DNA of 15,592 nucleotides from CAZTAK01 sp964611585 (GCA_964611585.1 CAZTAK010000063.1:1-15592); one strand, 5' to 3'; numbered from the stretch's first letter, positions 1 through 7,711 are shown. Numbers and translations are program-made. The notes: generated by a model from the sequence alone, not told the origin.

Positions 1-71
1 AGAACGATCGGGACGAGATCGCGCACCGATCCCAGCGTCACGCGAAGAAAGCTCAGGGCGCCGCCTTTCAT
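1..71 (-). CDS. N-terminal start of an unidentified, probably membrane, protein (partial)
   Basis: An ATG at 71-69 on the minus strand opens a frame that stays open to the window edge (23 complete codons, beginning MKGGALSFLRVTLGSVRDLV). It is preceded by a good Shine-Dalgarno stretch (TGAGGCAGC, then ATG). The peptide has the amphipathic look of the segment before a first membrane helix. The pattern recalls DUF1538-type membrane proteins, but 23 residues are too few to assign a family. It lies in the same direction as the YeeE pair but behind their terminator, so it is probably its own transcription unit. The rest of the gene is outside the window. Confidence 0.5.
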   Translation of the reverse strand, partial: MKGGALSFLRVTLGSVRDLVPIV

Positions 72-145
72 GCTGCCTCACAGCCGCGCCGGAAATGCGC
101 GTGCAGGGCAGTTCTAGCCATCGCCCGAGACCGCGGCAATGCGGC

Positions 146-173
146 AAAAAAGACGGCCGGGGTATCCGGCCGT
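146..173 (-). terminator. Rho-independent terminator of the YeeE pair
   Basis: A perfect 8-bp stem, ACGGCCGG (153-160) with CCGGCCGT (166-173), has a 5-base loop. Read on the minus strand it is followed at once by six T (146-151). It lies 52 bases after the stop of the 226-708 gene, where the two-gene operon should end, and before the next minus-strand start at 71. Confidence 0.85.
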
Positions 174-225
174 TCAGGTTAGGGAAGCATTCGCACAACC
201 GCCACGGAAGGCCAAGGCGGGCCGG

Positions 226-708
226 TCAGGCGGCCGCTTCCCGGAGGTCCGATTCCGCGTCCACGGTACGGCTCGCGCGGGCGAACGCCAACCGGCCAAG
301 TCCCAGCCGGGCGAGCCCCAGCCCCACCAGCATGGCAGCGACGAATACAAACGATTCCGGCTTGCCGAAGGTGAGCGACGAAATCGCCGGGCCCGGGCAA
401 AATCCGGCCAGGCCCCAACCGATTCCGAACACGGCGGCGCCGCCGATCAGGCGCCGGTCCAAGGCCTCGCCTACCGGTACGAAAAAGCGGTTTTCCAATA
501 CCGGCCGCGGGCGCCGTAGCACGAACCGGTAGATCACGAAAGTGACGGCGACCGCGCCCAACATTACCAGCGCCAAACTCGGATCCCACGCTCCTGCCAC
601 GTCGAGGAAGGCCTGTACCTTGGCCGGATTGGCCATTTGCGAGACGGCGAGCCCGAGGCCGAACAGGAGCCCGGCGGCAAGCGCTACGCCATTGCGAAGG
701 GTCATCAT
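226..708 (-). CDS. YeeE/YedE-family inner-membrane protein, second half of a split transporter
   Basis: This 160-residue hydrophobic protein has about four membrane segments. The conserved YeeE/YedE motif GWGLAGFCPGPAISSL lies near residues 98-112, and its Cys104 is the residue expected to handle reduced sulfur. Full-length YeeE (TsuA) proteins import thiosulfate. Many alphaproteobacteria carry the family as two half-size proteins, as here; the substrate of such pairs (thiosulfate, persulfide or another sulfane sulfur) is an inference. The start was placed at the ATG at 708-706 because it overlaps the stop of the upstream gene as ATGA, which indicates translational coupling. A longer upstream open frame was ignored because it lies over the partner gene. 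The tail (about residues 140-160) is charged and not membrane-embedded. Confidence 0.85.
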   Translation of the reverse strand: MMTLRNGVALAAGLLFGLGLAVSQMANPAKVQAFLDVAGAWDPSLALVMLGAVAVTFVIYRFVLRRPRPVLENRFFVPVGEALDRRLIGGAAVFGIGWGLAGFCPGPAISSLTFGKPESFVFVAAMLVGLGLARLGLGRLAFARASRTVDAESDLREAAA

Positions 709-1127
709 AGCCCCACCACATGGCGGGTAACGAACACCGTCAGCGCCCCCAACACCATGAACGTCCCGGTGGCGGCGATCGACCGGGTCGACAACCGGGC
801 GAGACCGCAGACCCCGTGACCGCTGGTGCAGCCGCCACTGACCTGCGTGCCGAGCCCTGTCAGCAGTCCGCCGGCAATCAGGAGGGGCCAACCCGTGTTG
901 AATGTGATCTCATAGGAGGCCCCGCCTGCCTGGTAGATCAGCGTTCCGATCACGAGGCCGGCGACGAAGAACAGCCGCCACGACGTGTCGCCGCGGGCCG
1001 GCGGAAGCAAGCCGGAGAGGATTCCGCTGACGCCGGCAAGGCGTCCGTTCATCGCCAGCAAAAGGGCCGTGGCGGCGCCAATCAGGATTCCGCCGGCGAG
1101 AGCCGAATAGGGGGTGAAGTTCTCCAC
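705..1127 (-). CDS. YeeE/YedE-family inner-membrane protein, first half of a split transporter
   Basis: This 140-residue protein has a glycine-rich helix at 10-27, further membrane segments around 50-66 and 80-98, and the signature SGGCTSGHGVCGLARLS at residues 97-113. Its two cysteines (100 and 107) fit the Sulf_transp domain. It should pair with the downstream gene in the cytoplasmic membrane to take up a reduced sulfur compound; the exact substrate is not visible. The start is a GTG at 1127-1125, supported by AAGGAG six bases upstream and by the typical hydrophilic lead-in (MENFTPYS). In related bacteria such pairs are often controlled by ArsR-type persulfide sensors (BigR/SqrR). No such regulator is present here, but an AT-rich promoter region with an inverted repeat lies upstream. 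Confidence 0.87.
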   Translation of the reverse strand: MENFTPYSALAGGILIGAATALLLAMNGRLAGVSGILSGLLPPARGDTSWRLFFVAGLVIGTLIYQAGGASYEITFNTGWPLLIAGGLLTGLGTQVSGGCTSGHGVCGLARLSTRSIAATGTFMVLGALTVFVTRHVVGL

Positions 1128-1212
1128 CGGTTGCTCCTTCGTCCTGGGCCGGGACCCGCAATCGCCCGGCGGACTAAACTACGATAATATTACGTTATTC
1201 AATCTAATTTAC

Positions 1213-1242
1213 AATATATGCGACATTCGTAATAGGCTTCAA
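1213..1242 (-). promoter_or_regulatory. Candidate promoter of the YeeE pair
   Basis: Within a conspicuously AT-rich island (about 1180-1262), the minus strand carries TTGAAG (1242-1237) and TATATT (1218-1213) separated by 18 bases, a fair sigma-70 match. Transcription would begin about 80 bases before the GTG start at 1127. The choice among several AT-rich hexamers here is uncertain. Confidence 0.4.
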
Positions 1243-1259
1243 TACATTAAATGAATGTA
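1243..1259. promoter_or_regulatory. Inverted repeat next to the candidate -35 box, possible operator
   Basis: TACATT (1243-1248) and AATGTA (1254-1259) form a perfect 6-bp inverted repeat with a 5-base spacer. It abuts the candidate -35 hexamer of the YeeE promoter. Size, AT content and position suit a dimeric winged-helix repressor such as an ArsR-family sulfide or persulfide sensor, but no such regulator is in the window. The regulator is an inference. Confidence 0.35.
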
Positions 1260-1340
1260 GATAAAATCGAACGCGAGGAATCGCATAGGATTCTTGGGCG
1301 CAGCGGCGATGGACGGGTCGGGTGCCCCCCGACAAGATAA

Positions 1341-1793
1341 AGGGCGCCCGCGGGGCGGCAGCTTTCGCCGGTCGCCACCGACGCTGGGCGGATCGTCGGT
1401 CACAACATTTCGGTGGGGTCCTTGCCGTCAGGCACGATGCTTTCGCCCTGCTGCCGCCCGATTCCCAACGTGGTGTTTTCAGTGCCGGCACTGGCCAGCG
1501 TCGGCTTGACCGAAGCCGCCGCCACCCAGTCCGGCTTCAAATACGAAGCCCGGGTCAAGAACATGACGTCGTGGCGTTCGGCGAGGACCCATGCCGAGGG
1601 TCACGCCTTCGCCAGGGTGCTGTTGGAGACCGGAAGCGGCAAGATTCTGGGGGCGCACCGGCTCGGCCATGGGGCCGCCGAGATCATTCACCTGTTTTCG
1701 TGGGTAAAGAAGGCCGGCATGACAGCGGCCGACATCAAGGATCAGGTTTACGCCTATCCGACTTTCGCTAGCGACATCAAGTTTCCGGTGTAA
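1341..1793 (+). pseudogene. C-terminal remnant of an FAD/NAD(P)-dependent disulfide oxidoreductase
   Basis: The frame ending at 1793 encodes a recognisable pyridine nucleotide-disulfide oxidoreductase dimerisation domain. It includes QLSPVATDAGRIVGHN (from about 1359), VVFSVPALASVGLTEA, the GAHRLGHGAAEIIH core and a final YPTFASDIKFPV. Family members of about 450 residues carry FAD- and NAD-binding domains before this, and none can be found here. An in-frame TAA at 1338-1340 closes the frame upstream, and no Shine-Dalgarno precedes the only early start (GTG 1413). The end has YPT where true glutathione reductases have HPT, so the ancestor was probably a generic dihydrolipoyl-dehydrogenase-like enzyme. 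It is best read as a 5'-truncated, non-functional gene. An independent dimerisation-domain protein is possible but unlikely. Confidence 0.8.
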
Positions 1794-1799
1794 TGCGCC

Positions 1800-2270
1800 T
1801 CAGTTCCCGTACAGGGCGCTGATTTCGGCTTGGCGGGAGCGGATGTTTTCGGGCCACGACGTCTTGATATAGGCAAGCACCGAATCAATATCGCCCTGGC
1901 TGAGGATGTCGCCGAAGCCGGGCATGCCACTAACACCGTCTTCGCCCAGAAGGGCCTGACCGCCGCGTTCGATCATCAGAACCAGTTGTCCGTCCGGATG
2001 GTGCCAGGTGTGGCCGGTTTCGTCGTGGGGTGGGGCCGGGAAGGTGCCGTCAGCCTTGCGGCGGCGCCAGTCCAGGCCCGGCTCACCCTTGAGATCAGCG
2101 CCGTGGCAGGCGGCGCAATTTTCATCGTAGACGGCGCGGCCGTGGTCGACATCGGCGGCCGCGATTCGTTCCCCGTCGCTACCGTCTCCGAACGAGTGCA
2201 AGGCAAAGTAGGCGATCACCGCCAGAAGAATGAGGCCGCCGATCGAAAACGCAAGCAAACGCGGGGTCAT
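1800..2270 (-). CDS. Membrane-anchored class I cytochrome c
   Basis: This 156-residue protein begins with an uncleaved-looking membrane helix (about residues 7-24), followed by a periplasmic domain with one heme c. The heme attachment motif is CAACH (52-56), and the distal ligand is probably Met116 in SGMPGFG. The middle segment HDETGHTWHHPDGQL (82-96) is typical of a family of small cytochromes c found alone or beside copper and oxidase genes. The protein should shuttle electrons at the periplasmic face; its partner is unknown. The start at 2270 has only a weak ribosome site. The gene lies 37 bases after the uvrB stop on the same strand with no terminator between, so it may be co-transcribed with uvrB. 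Its stop lies 6 bases from the stop of the convergent flavoprotein remnant. Confidence 0.9.
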   Translation of the reverse strand: MTPRLLAFSIGGLILLAVIAYFALHSFGDGSDGERIAAADVDHGRAVYDENCAACHGADLKGEPGLDWRRRKADGTFPAPPHDETGHTWHHPDGQLVLMIERGGQALLGEDGVSGMPGFGDILSQGDIDSVLAYIKTSWPENIRSRQAEISALYGN

Positions 2271-2307
2271 AAGCTGCTACGGAACAGAACGACTGAAAGG
2301 CGGAAAA

Positions 2308-4476
2308 TTAGAACCGCAAGCTCGTGCGGCTGGTTTTGCTGCGGCGCTCGCGCGTGCCGGCGCGGCCCTTGGTCGAGCGCGGACCGCGCCTGGCCTCGCG
2401 GGCTCGGTCGCGGCGGTCGGCCGCTGATTCTCCGGCGAGCCCAAGATCGGCGTTTTGCAGCCGGTGCAGTTCGTCGCGAAGCCGCGCGGCCTCTTCGAAT
2501 TCGAGATTTGACGCCGCCTCAAGCATGCGTTCCTCGATATCCGCGAGGTAGGTCTTGAGGTTGTGCCCGACCAGATGCGGCGTTGCCTCATCGCCGGTAT
2601 CGACCGTGACATAGTCCGCCTCGAATACGCCGTCGAGCACGTCGCCGATGGACTTGCGCACGCTTTCCGGCGTGATGTCGTGGGCCTCGTTGTAGGCGCG
2701 TTGTTTTTCACGGCGGCGGTTGGTTTCGCCGAGTGCGGCCTCGAGGCTTTGGGTCATGGTATCGGCATAGAGCAGGACCCGGCCGTCGAGGTTGCGTGCG
2801 GCCCGGCCGATGGTCTGGACCAGCGAGGTGCGCGAGCGCAAGAATCCTTCCTTGTCGGCATCGAGAATCGCGACCAACGCGCATTCCGGGATGTCGAGAC
2901 CCTCGCGCAACAGGTTGATGCCGACCAGCACGTCGAAGGCGCCGAGCCGGAGATCGCGGACGATCTCGATGCGCTCCAGGGTGTCGATGTCGGAATGGAG
3001 ATAGCGCACTTTGAGGCCCGCTTCGTGCATGTATTCGGTCAGGTCCTCGGCCATGCGTTTGGTCAGCGTCGTGACCAGAATCCGTTGGCTCCGGGCGGTG
3101 ACCTCGCGGCATTCGCGCAGCAGGTCGTCGACCTGGTTTTCGACCGGGCGCACTTCGCACACCGGGTCCGTCAGGCCGGTCGGGCGGATCACCTGGTCGA
3201 CAAACACGCCGCCGGTGCGTTCCAGTTCCCAGCTACCCGGCGTCGCCGAGACATAGACTGTCTGCGGGCGCATCGCCTCCCATTCCTCGAATTTGAGGGG
3301 ACGGTTATCAACGCAACTCGGCAACCGGAAGCCGAATTCCGACAGCGTCGATTTGCGGCGGAAGTCGCCTCGGGACATGCCGCCAAGTTGCGGCACCGTG
3401 ACGTGGCACTCATCGACGAAAAGCAGCGCATTGTCGGGGAGATATTCGAACAACGTCGGCGGCGGTTCGCCCGGATTGCGGCCGGTGAGATAGCGCGAAT
3501 AATTCTCGATACCGGCGCAGGTGCCGGTCGCCTCGATCATTTCGATGTCGAACCGGGTGCGTTGTTCCAGCCGCTGCGCCTCAAGCAGTTTGTTGGCTTT
3601 GTTTAGTTCATCGAGGCGCAGGATGAGGTCGGCCTTGATGCCTTTGAGGGCCTGCTGCATGGTCGGCCGCGGCGTCACGTAGTGGGAATTCGCGTAGATG
3701 CGGACCCGCTCGAGCGCCGCGGTCTTTTCCCCTGTGAGCGGGTCGAATTCGACAATGCTCTCGAGTTCGTCGCCGAACAACGACAGCCGCCAGGCGCGGT
3801 CCTCGTAGTGGGCCGGGAAGATTTCGATTCCATCGCCGCGCACCCGGAAGGTGCCGCGGACAAAATTCTGATCGTTGCGTTTGAACTGGATTTCGACCAG
3901 TTGCTTGAGCAGGGCCGCGCGTTCGATGCGTTGGCCTATTTCAAGCGGGATCGTCATTTCGACGTACGTTTCGGGCGAGCCCATGCCGTAGATGCAGGAC
4001 ACACTGGCGACGATGATGACGTCGTCGCGCTCGAACAGGGCGCGTGTCGCCGAGTGCCGCATGCGGTTGATCTGCTCGTTGATCGAAGCGTCTTTCTCGA
4101 TAAAGGTGTCGGTGCGCGGCACATAGGCCTCGGGCTGGTAGTAGTCGTAATACGACACGAAATATTCGACCGAATTACCGGGAAACAGGTCCTTCATTTC
4201 GCCGTAAAGTTGCGCGGCGAGGGTCTTGTTGGGGGCCAGCACCAGCGCCGGTCGCTGGGTGTTGGCGATGAGGTGGGCCATGGTAAAAGTCTTGCCCGAG
4301 CCGGTGACGCCCAGCAGCACCTGATCGCGCTCGCCGCCGGCGATGCCGGCGGTCAATTCCGAAATGGCCTGGGGCTGGTCCCCTGCGGGCTCGAACTCGG
4401 AGCGGATTTCGAAGGCGATACCGCCTTCGCCGCGCGCGAACTGGGGCCGCCCGGGGGCTTCGGCGGTGACGGTCAT
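2308..4476 (-). CDS. uvrB: UvrABC excinuclease subunit B
   Basis: This 722-residue protein is the DNA-damage verification helicase of nucleotide excision repair. UvrA loads it, and it in turn recruits UvrC for incision. Visible features are Walker A GVTGSGKT (56-63), the beta-hairpin region with YYDYYQPEAYVPRTDT (109-124) that inserts between DNA strands, the helicase motif DECH (355-358), the later helicase motifs (VGINLLREGLDIPE, QTIGRAARN) and a C-terminal UVR motif (about 644-678) that contacts UvrC. About 44 basic, low-complexity residues follow the UVR motif. Length is normal for alphaproteobacteria. The start ATG lacks a well-spaced Shine-Dalgarno, but TATAAA lies directly upstream. 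I saw no alphaproteobacterial LexA box (GTTC-N7-GTTC) in the 90-base divergent region. Confidence 0.98.
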   Translation of the reverse strand: MTVTAEAPGRPQFARGEGGIAFEIRSEFEPAGDQPQAISELTAGIAGGERDQVLLGVTGSGKTFTMAHLIANTQRPALVLAPNKTLAAQLYGEMKDLFPGNSVEYFVSYYDYYQPEAYVPRTDTFIEKDASINEQINRMRHSATRALFERDDVIIVASVSCIYGMGSPETYVEMTIPLEIGQRIERAALLKQLVEIQFKRNDQNFVRGTFRVRGDGIEIFPAHYEDRAWRLSLFGDELESIVEFDPLTGEKTAALERVRIYANSHYVTPRPTMQQALKGIKADLILRLDELNKANKLLEAQRLEQRTRFDIEMIEATGTCAGIENYSRYLTGRNPGEPPPTLFEYLPDNALLFVDECHVTVPQLGGMSRGDFRRKSTLSEFGFRLPSCVDNRPLKFEEWEAMRPQTVYVSATPGSWELERTGGVFVDQVIRPTGLTDPVCEVRPVENQVDDLLRECREVTARSQRILVTTLTKRMAEDLTEYMHEAGLKVRYLHSDIDTLERIEIVRDLRLGAFDVLVGINLLREGLDIPECALVAILDADKEGFLRSRTSLVQTIGRAARNLDGRVLLYADTMTQSLEAALGETNRRREKQRAYNEAHDITPESVRKSIGDVLDGVFEADYVTVDTGDEATPHLVGHNLKTYLADIEERMLEAASNLEFEEAARLRDELHRLQNADLGLAGESAADRRDRAREARRGPRSTKGRAGTRERRSKTSRTSLRF

Positions 4477-4519
4477 GGCCCTTTATATGCGCCTGCGGGC
4501 GTGATTTGCTAGGGCCCGA

Positions 4520-4540
4520 CCGGCCCCCGCGCAGGGCCGG
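4520..4540. other. Stem-loop in the uvrB-channel divergent region
   Basis: CCGGCCC (4520-4526) and GGGCCGG (4534-4540) form a perfect 7-bp stem with a 7-base loop. It ends ten bases before the GGAGG ribosome site of the channel gene, so it would fold in that gene's leader. No T-run follows, so it is not a classic terminator. Confidence 0.45.
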
Positions 4541-4566
4541 ACCCGGCTCCGGAGGATCATGGCGCT

Positions 4567-5376
4567 ATGACCGACCCCAATCCCATCGACGCCTATTCCC
4601 CGGCCGAGATCGCGGCGCGGGTCGAGGCCGCGGGCATCGCCAAGGTCAAACTGCCGTTTTTGCAGACGGTGACGCTGGGGGCGCTGGCGGGCGCATTTAT
4701 TTCGTTCGGGGCGCTGTTCTTCATCCTGGTGACGACCGACTCGGGCCTCGCCATCGGGGTCGAGCGGCTGATGGGCGGGGTCGCGTTCTCGCTCGGACTC
4801 ATTTTGGTAGTCATCGCCGGGGCGGAACTGTTCACCGGCAACAATCTCATCGTCATCGCCTGGGCCGACCGCAAGATCACTTTTGTGGCGCTTCTGCGCA
4901 ACTGGGTGCTGGTCTATGTGGCGAATTTCGCGGGCGCCTTTGCGACCGCCCTCCTGGTTGCGCTCTCGGGTGTGCTCGACCTTGGCGACGGGGCAATCGG
5001 CGCCAAGGCAGTCGCGGTCGCGGAATCGAAGGCGGCGCTGACCTTTGGCGAAGCCTTCTTCCGGGGCATTCTGTGCAACGCGTTGGTATGCCTCGCGATC
5101 TGGATAGCCATGGCTGCGCACGACGTTGCCGGCAAGATTCTCGCTATTGTGTTTCCGATTACGGCCTTCGTGGCGCTCGGTTTCGAGCACTCGGTCGCCA
5201 ACATGTTCATGTTTCCGCTCGGCATGATCGCCTCGCCTGAGGCCGCCGCCAGCGGGCTCACGGTGGGCGCCTTCATGGCCAATCTGGTGCCGGTGACGCT
5301 CGGCAACATTGTCGGCGGCAGCGTGTTCGTGGCTTTGGTCTATTACCTGATATATATCCGTGGCCGGACCGCCTGA
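4567..5376 (+). CDS. Formate/nitrite transporter (FocA/NirC/FdhC) family channel
   Basis: This 269-residue inner-membrane protein has six hydrophobic segments and belongs to the pentameric FNT channels for formate, nitrite or hydrosulfide. Recognisable elements are GAELFTGNN (85-93, the omega-loop region), CNALVCLAIW (170-179) and GFEHSVANMFMFP (205-217), whose His208 matches the conserved central histidine. Lys155 matches the other conserved pore residue. Sequence alone does not decide formate or nitrite. No formate dehydrogenase, nitrite reductase or assimilation gene is adjacent. The start at 4567 follows a GGAGG (4551-4555) eleven bases upstream. A closer ATG at 4559 encodes only three codons and ends in TGA overlapping this start. 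The gene is transcribed divergently from uvrB. Confidence 0.93.
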   Translation: MTDPNPIDAYSPAEIAARVEAAGIAKVKLPFLQTVTLGALAGAFISFGALFFILVTTDSGLAIGVERLMGGVAFSLGLILVVIAGAELFTGNNLIVIAWADRKITFVALLRNWVLVYVANFAGAFATALLVALSGVLDLGDGAIGAKAVAVAESKAALTFGEAFFRGILCNALVCLAIWIAMAAHDVAGKILAIVFPITAFVALGFEHSVANMFMFPLGMIASPEAAASGLTVGAFMANLVPVTLGNIVGGSVFVALVYYLIYIRGRTA

Positions 5377-5453
5377 CGGGGGTTCCGGCAGTTGCGCTGG
5401 CGCCGGGAGGCGCGTAGCTTTGGCCGCCATTTTACCTTCTGACGGTGCCTCCC

Positions 5454-6656
5454 ATGGGCTTCCTCGCCGACTCACTCGACCGGATCAAACCCTCGCCGAC
5501 GCTGGCAGTCACCGCCCTTGCCGCCGAACTGAAGGCGCAGGGGCGCGATGTGATCGGCCTTGGCGCAGGCGAACCCGATTTCGATACCCCCGAGAACATC
5601 AAAGCGGCCGCGAAACGCGCCATCGACGCGGGTGACACCAAGTATACGGCGGTCGGAGGGACGGCGGCGCTGAAAGAGGCGATTACCGCCAAATTCAAGC
5701 GCGAAAACGGTCTCGACTATCCCTCCGATCAAATCATCGTCGGCGTTGGCGGCAAGCAGGTGATCTTCAACGCCATGCTGGCGACTCTTAATCCGGGCGA
5801 CGAGGTGGTTATTCCGGCGCCGTACTGGGTTTCCTACCCCGATATCGTGGCGCTTTCAGGCGGCATCCCGGTGATCGTCGATTCCACGATCGAAACCGGT
5901 TTCCGCATTGCGCCCGAGGCCTTGGAGGCCGCGATCACGCCCGCCACCAAATGGCTGATCTTCAATTCACCCAGCAATCCCTCGGGCGCCGCCTATTCGC
6001 AGGACGACCTAGAGGGCCTGGCCGCCGTCCTGAGGCGCCACGAGCAGGTCTGGACCCTCAGCGACGACATGTACGAGCATCTCATGTACGACGGCTTCGA
6101 GTTTGCGACGCTGGCTCAGGTCGCCCCCGATCTCTATGACCGAATCCTGACCGTCAACGGTGTTTCCAAATCCTATGCCATGACCGGCTGGCGTATCGGC
6201 TACGCCGGCGGGCCCGCGGACCTGATCAAGGCGATGGCGAAACTGCAGTCGCAAAGCACCTCCAATGCGGCCTCGATCAGCCAGGCGGCGGCGGTCGAAG
6301 CGCTTTCCGGGCCGCAAGATTTTATCGCCGAGCGGTCGAAAATTTTCTCGGAACGGCGTGACCTGGTGGTTGGGATGTTGAACCAGGCGGTCGGCCTTGA
6401 ATGTGCCCGTCCACAGGGAGCGTTCTACGTCTATCCGTCGTGCAAGGGTGTGATCGGGCGCAAAATCCCCGACGGCACGGTGATCGAATCGGACGAAGAC
6501 TTTTGTAAGTATCTTCTGGAGGCGGAAGGCGTTGCCGTCGTCCACGGCACCGCTTTCGGGCTCTCCCCTTATTTCCGGGTTTCCTATGCCACCTCGACCG
6601 CCGCGCTTACCGAAGCCTGCGAGCGAATTCAGCGCGCCTGCGCCGCGCTGTCCTGA
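5454..6656 (+). CDS. aatA: Aspartate aminotransferase, class I/II PLP-dependent (AatA type)
   Basis: This 400-residue cytoplasmic enzyme interconverts aspartate and 2-oxoglutarate with oxaloacetate and glutamate; some relatives also act on prephenate. Fold-type I motifs are visible: GAGEPDFDTP (37-46), the PYWVSYPD loop (123-130), NSPSNPSG (171-178), SDDMYEHL (203-210) and the PLP-binding Lys239 in GVSKSYAMTGWRIGYAG. The C-terminal substrate-carboxylate arginine is in YFRVSYAT. The start chosen is the ATG at 5454 because family members begin with the same FLAD-L-R-KPS pattern; the in-frame GTG at 5445 would add three residues. Upstream, a weak pair TTGCGC (5392) and TAGCTT (5415) at 17-base spacing could be its promoter. 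The next gene begins 9 bases after its stop. Confidence 0.96.
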   Translation: MGFLADSLDRIKPSPTLAVTALAAELKAQGRDVIGLGAGEPDFDTPENIKAAAKRAIDAGDTKYTAVGGTAALKEAITAKFKRENGLDYPSDQIIVGVGGKQVIFNAMLATLNPGDEVVIPAPYWVSYPDIVALSGGIPVIVDSTIETGFRIAPEALEAAITPATKWLIFNSPSNPSGAAYSQDDLEGLAAVLRRHEQVWTLSDDMYEHLMYDGFEFATLAQVAPDLYDRILTVNGVSKSYAMTGWRIGYAGGPADLIKAMAKLQSQSTSNAASISQAAAVEALSGPQDFIAERSKIFSERRDLVVGMLNQAVGLECARPQGAFYVYPSCKGVIGRKIPDGTVIESDEDFCKYLLEAEGVAVVHGTAFGLSPYFRVSYATSTAALTEACERIQRACAALS

Positions 6657-6665
6657 GGAAGGCTG

Positions 6666-7610
6666 ATGAAATTCGCAATTATGGGATCGGGCGGGGTCGG
6701 CGGGTACTTCGGCGCCCGTTTGGCTGAGGCGGGCGAAGACGTAACGTTCATCGCGCGCGGTGACCATCTGGCGGCAATCCGGGATTCGGGGCTGCGCATC
6801 CTCAGTGATGCGGGAGACGTGACCATTCATCCGACCGCGGCAACCGACGATCCCGAAGGGGTCGGACCCGTCGATTATGTTCTGTTTGCTGTCAAACTCT
6901 ACGATACCGAGACCGCGGGCCGACTGGCCGCGCCGCTGGTCGCCAACGGCGGCGCAGTCGTCGATCTCCAGAATGGTATCGATAGCGGAGACCAACTCGC
7001 CGGCATTTTGGGACGAGAGGCCGTCATCGGCGGTGTTGCCTACATATCGTCGCATATCGAAAGTCCTGGCGTGATCCGCCATACGGGGCTTGGGGCCAAG
7101 TTGGTGTTGGGCGAGCTCGACGGGCTTCTGTCGCCTCGTGTCGAGGCACTTGAAAAAGTGTGCAATGCGGCCGGCCTCGACGCCGCCGCGACCGACGACA
7201 TTGCGCTCGCGCTGTGGTCGAAGTTTGCGCTTCTGGCGCCGATGAGCGCGATGTCGTGCCTTTCCCGCCTGCCGATCGAAGCGTTGACGGCCGTGCCGGA
7301 GACGGACGAATTGATGGCTGCGGCGATCGATGAAGTGACCTCCGTCGCCGCCGCCGCCGGCGTCCAAGTGCCGACCGAGATTTTCAAGTCCTACAAGTCG
7401 GCGACCCGCGGCGCCCAGACCAGCATCAAGCCTTCGATGCTGGTCGATCTCGAACGCGGCAAGCCGCTGGAGATCGATTATCTGTCGGGCGCTTTGGCGC
7501 GCCGCGGCCAGGCGCTGGGTGTGCCAACGCCGCTTCACGCCATGGCGGCCACAATCCTCAAACCGCATGCCGCCGGGGCCGCGGCAAATGAGGCGGCAAG
7601 CCAGAAGTAG
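6666..7610 (+). CDS. panE: Ketopantoate reductase family oxidoreductase (2-dehydropantoate 2-reductase)
   Basis: This 314-residue NADPH-dependent enzyme belongs to the ApbA/PanE family, which reduces 2-dehydropantoate to pantoate for coenzyme A synthesis. It has the Rossmann motif MGSGGVGGYFGARL (6-19), the QNGID motif (102-106), a catalytic lysine in ALWSKF (Lys186) and the C-terminal glutamate in LERGKPLEIDYLSG (Glu269, matching E. coli Glu256). Length is typical. The start has a strong ribosome site, GAGGAAGG, overlapping the stop of the aminotransferase gene, so the two are almost certainly one operon. Many alphaproteobacteria have several PanE-like paralogues, so the physiological substrate could be another 2-keto acid. 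The symbol is therefore provisional. Confidence 0.85.
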   Translation: MKFAIMGSGGVGGYFGARLAEAGEDVTFIARGDHLAAIRDSGLRILSDAGDVTIHPTAATDDPEGVGPVDYVLFAVKLYDTETAGRLAAPLVANGGAVVDLQNGIDSGDQLAGILGREAVIGGVAYISSHIESPGVIRHTGLGAKLVLGELDGLLSPRVEALEKVCNAAGLDAAATDDIALALWSKFALLAPMSAMSCLSRLPIEALTAVPETDELMAAAIDEVTSVAAAAGVQVPTEIFKSYKSATRGAQTSIKPSMLVDLERGKPLEIDYLSGALARRGQALGVPTPLHAMAATILKPHAAGAAANEAASQK

Positions 7611-7696
7611 GGCCCGATTTTCCTTGCGCCCCGTGCGCCGGCTTGAAAACATGGGCCGATAACAAGGTTAGCGGCAAACTGGTCCGCGCGCCCCAG

Positions 7697-7704
7697 GGAG
7701 GTGA
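7697..7704 (+). promoter_or_regulatory. Ribosome binding site that fixes the EF-G-like start
   Basis: GGAGGTGA is a near-perfect complement of the 16S rRNA 3' end and lies seven bases before ATG 7712. It argues against the TTG at 7643, which would add 23 residues with no family similarity. Confidence 0.75.
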
Positions 7705-7711
7705 GTTGAGT

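Noticed and set aside
2563..3606. 347-codon open frame on the plus strand
   Set aside because: It lies wholly antisense to uvrB, whose protein is unmistakable; it is a high-GC shadow frame with no recognisable motif.
4483..5475. 330-codon open frame on the minus strand
   Set aside because: It is antisense to the formate/nitrite channel, whose motifs are clear; the composition (His, Arg, Glu, Asp) is typical of a shadow of a hydrophobic gene.
6009..7652. 547-codon open frame on the minus strand
   Set aside because: It is antisense to the aminotransferase and panE-like genes, rich in Arg and His as GC-rich shadow frames are, and has no family motif.
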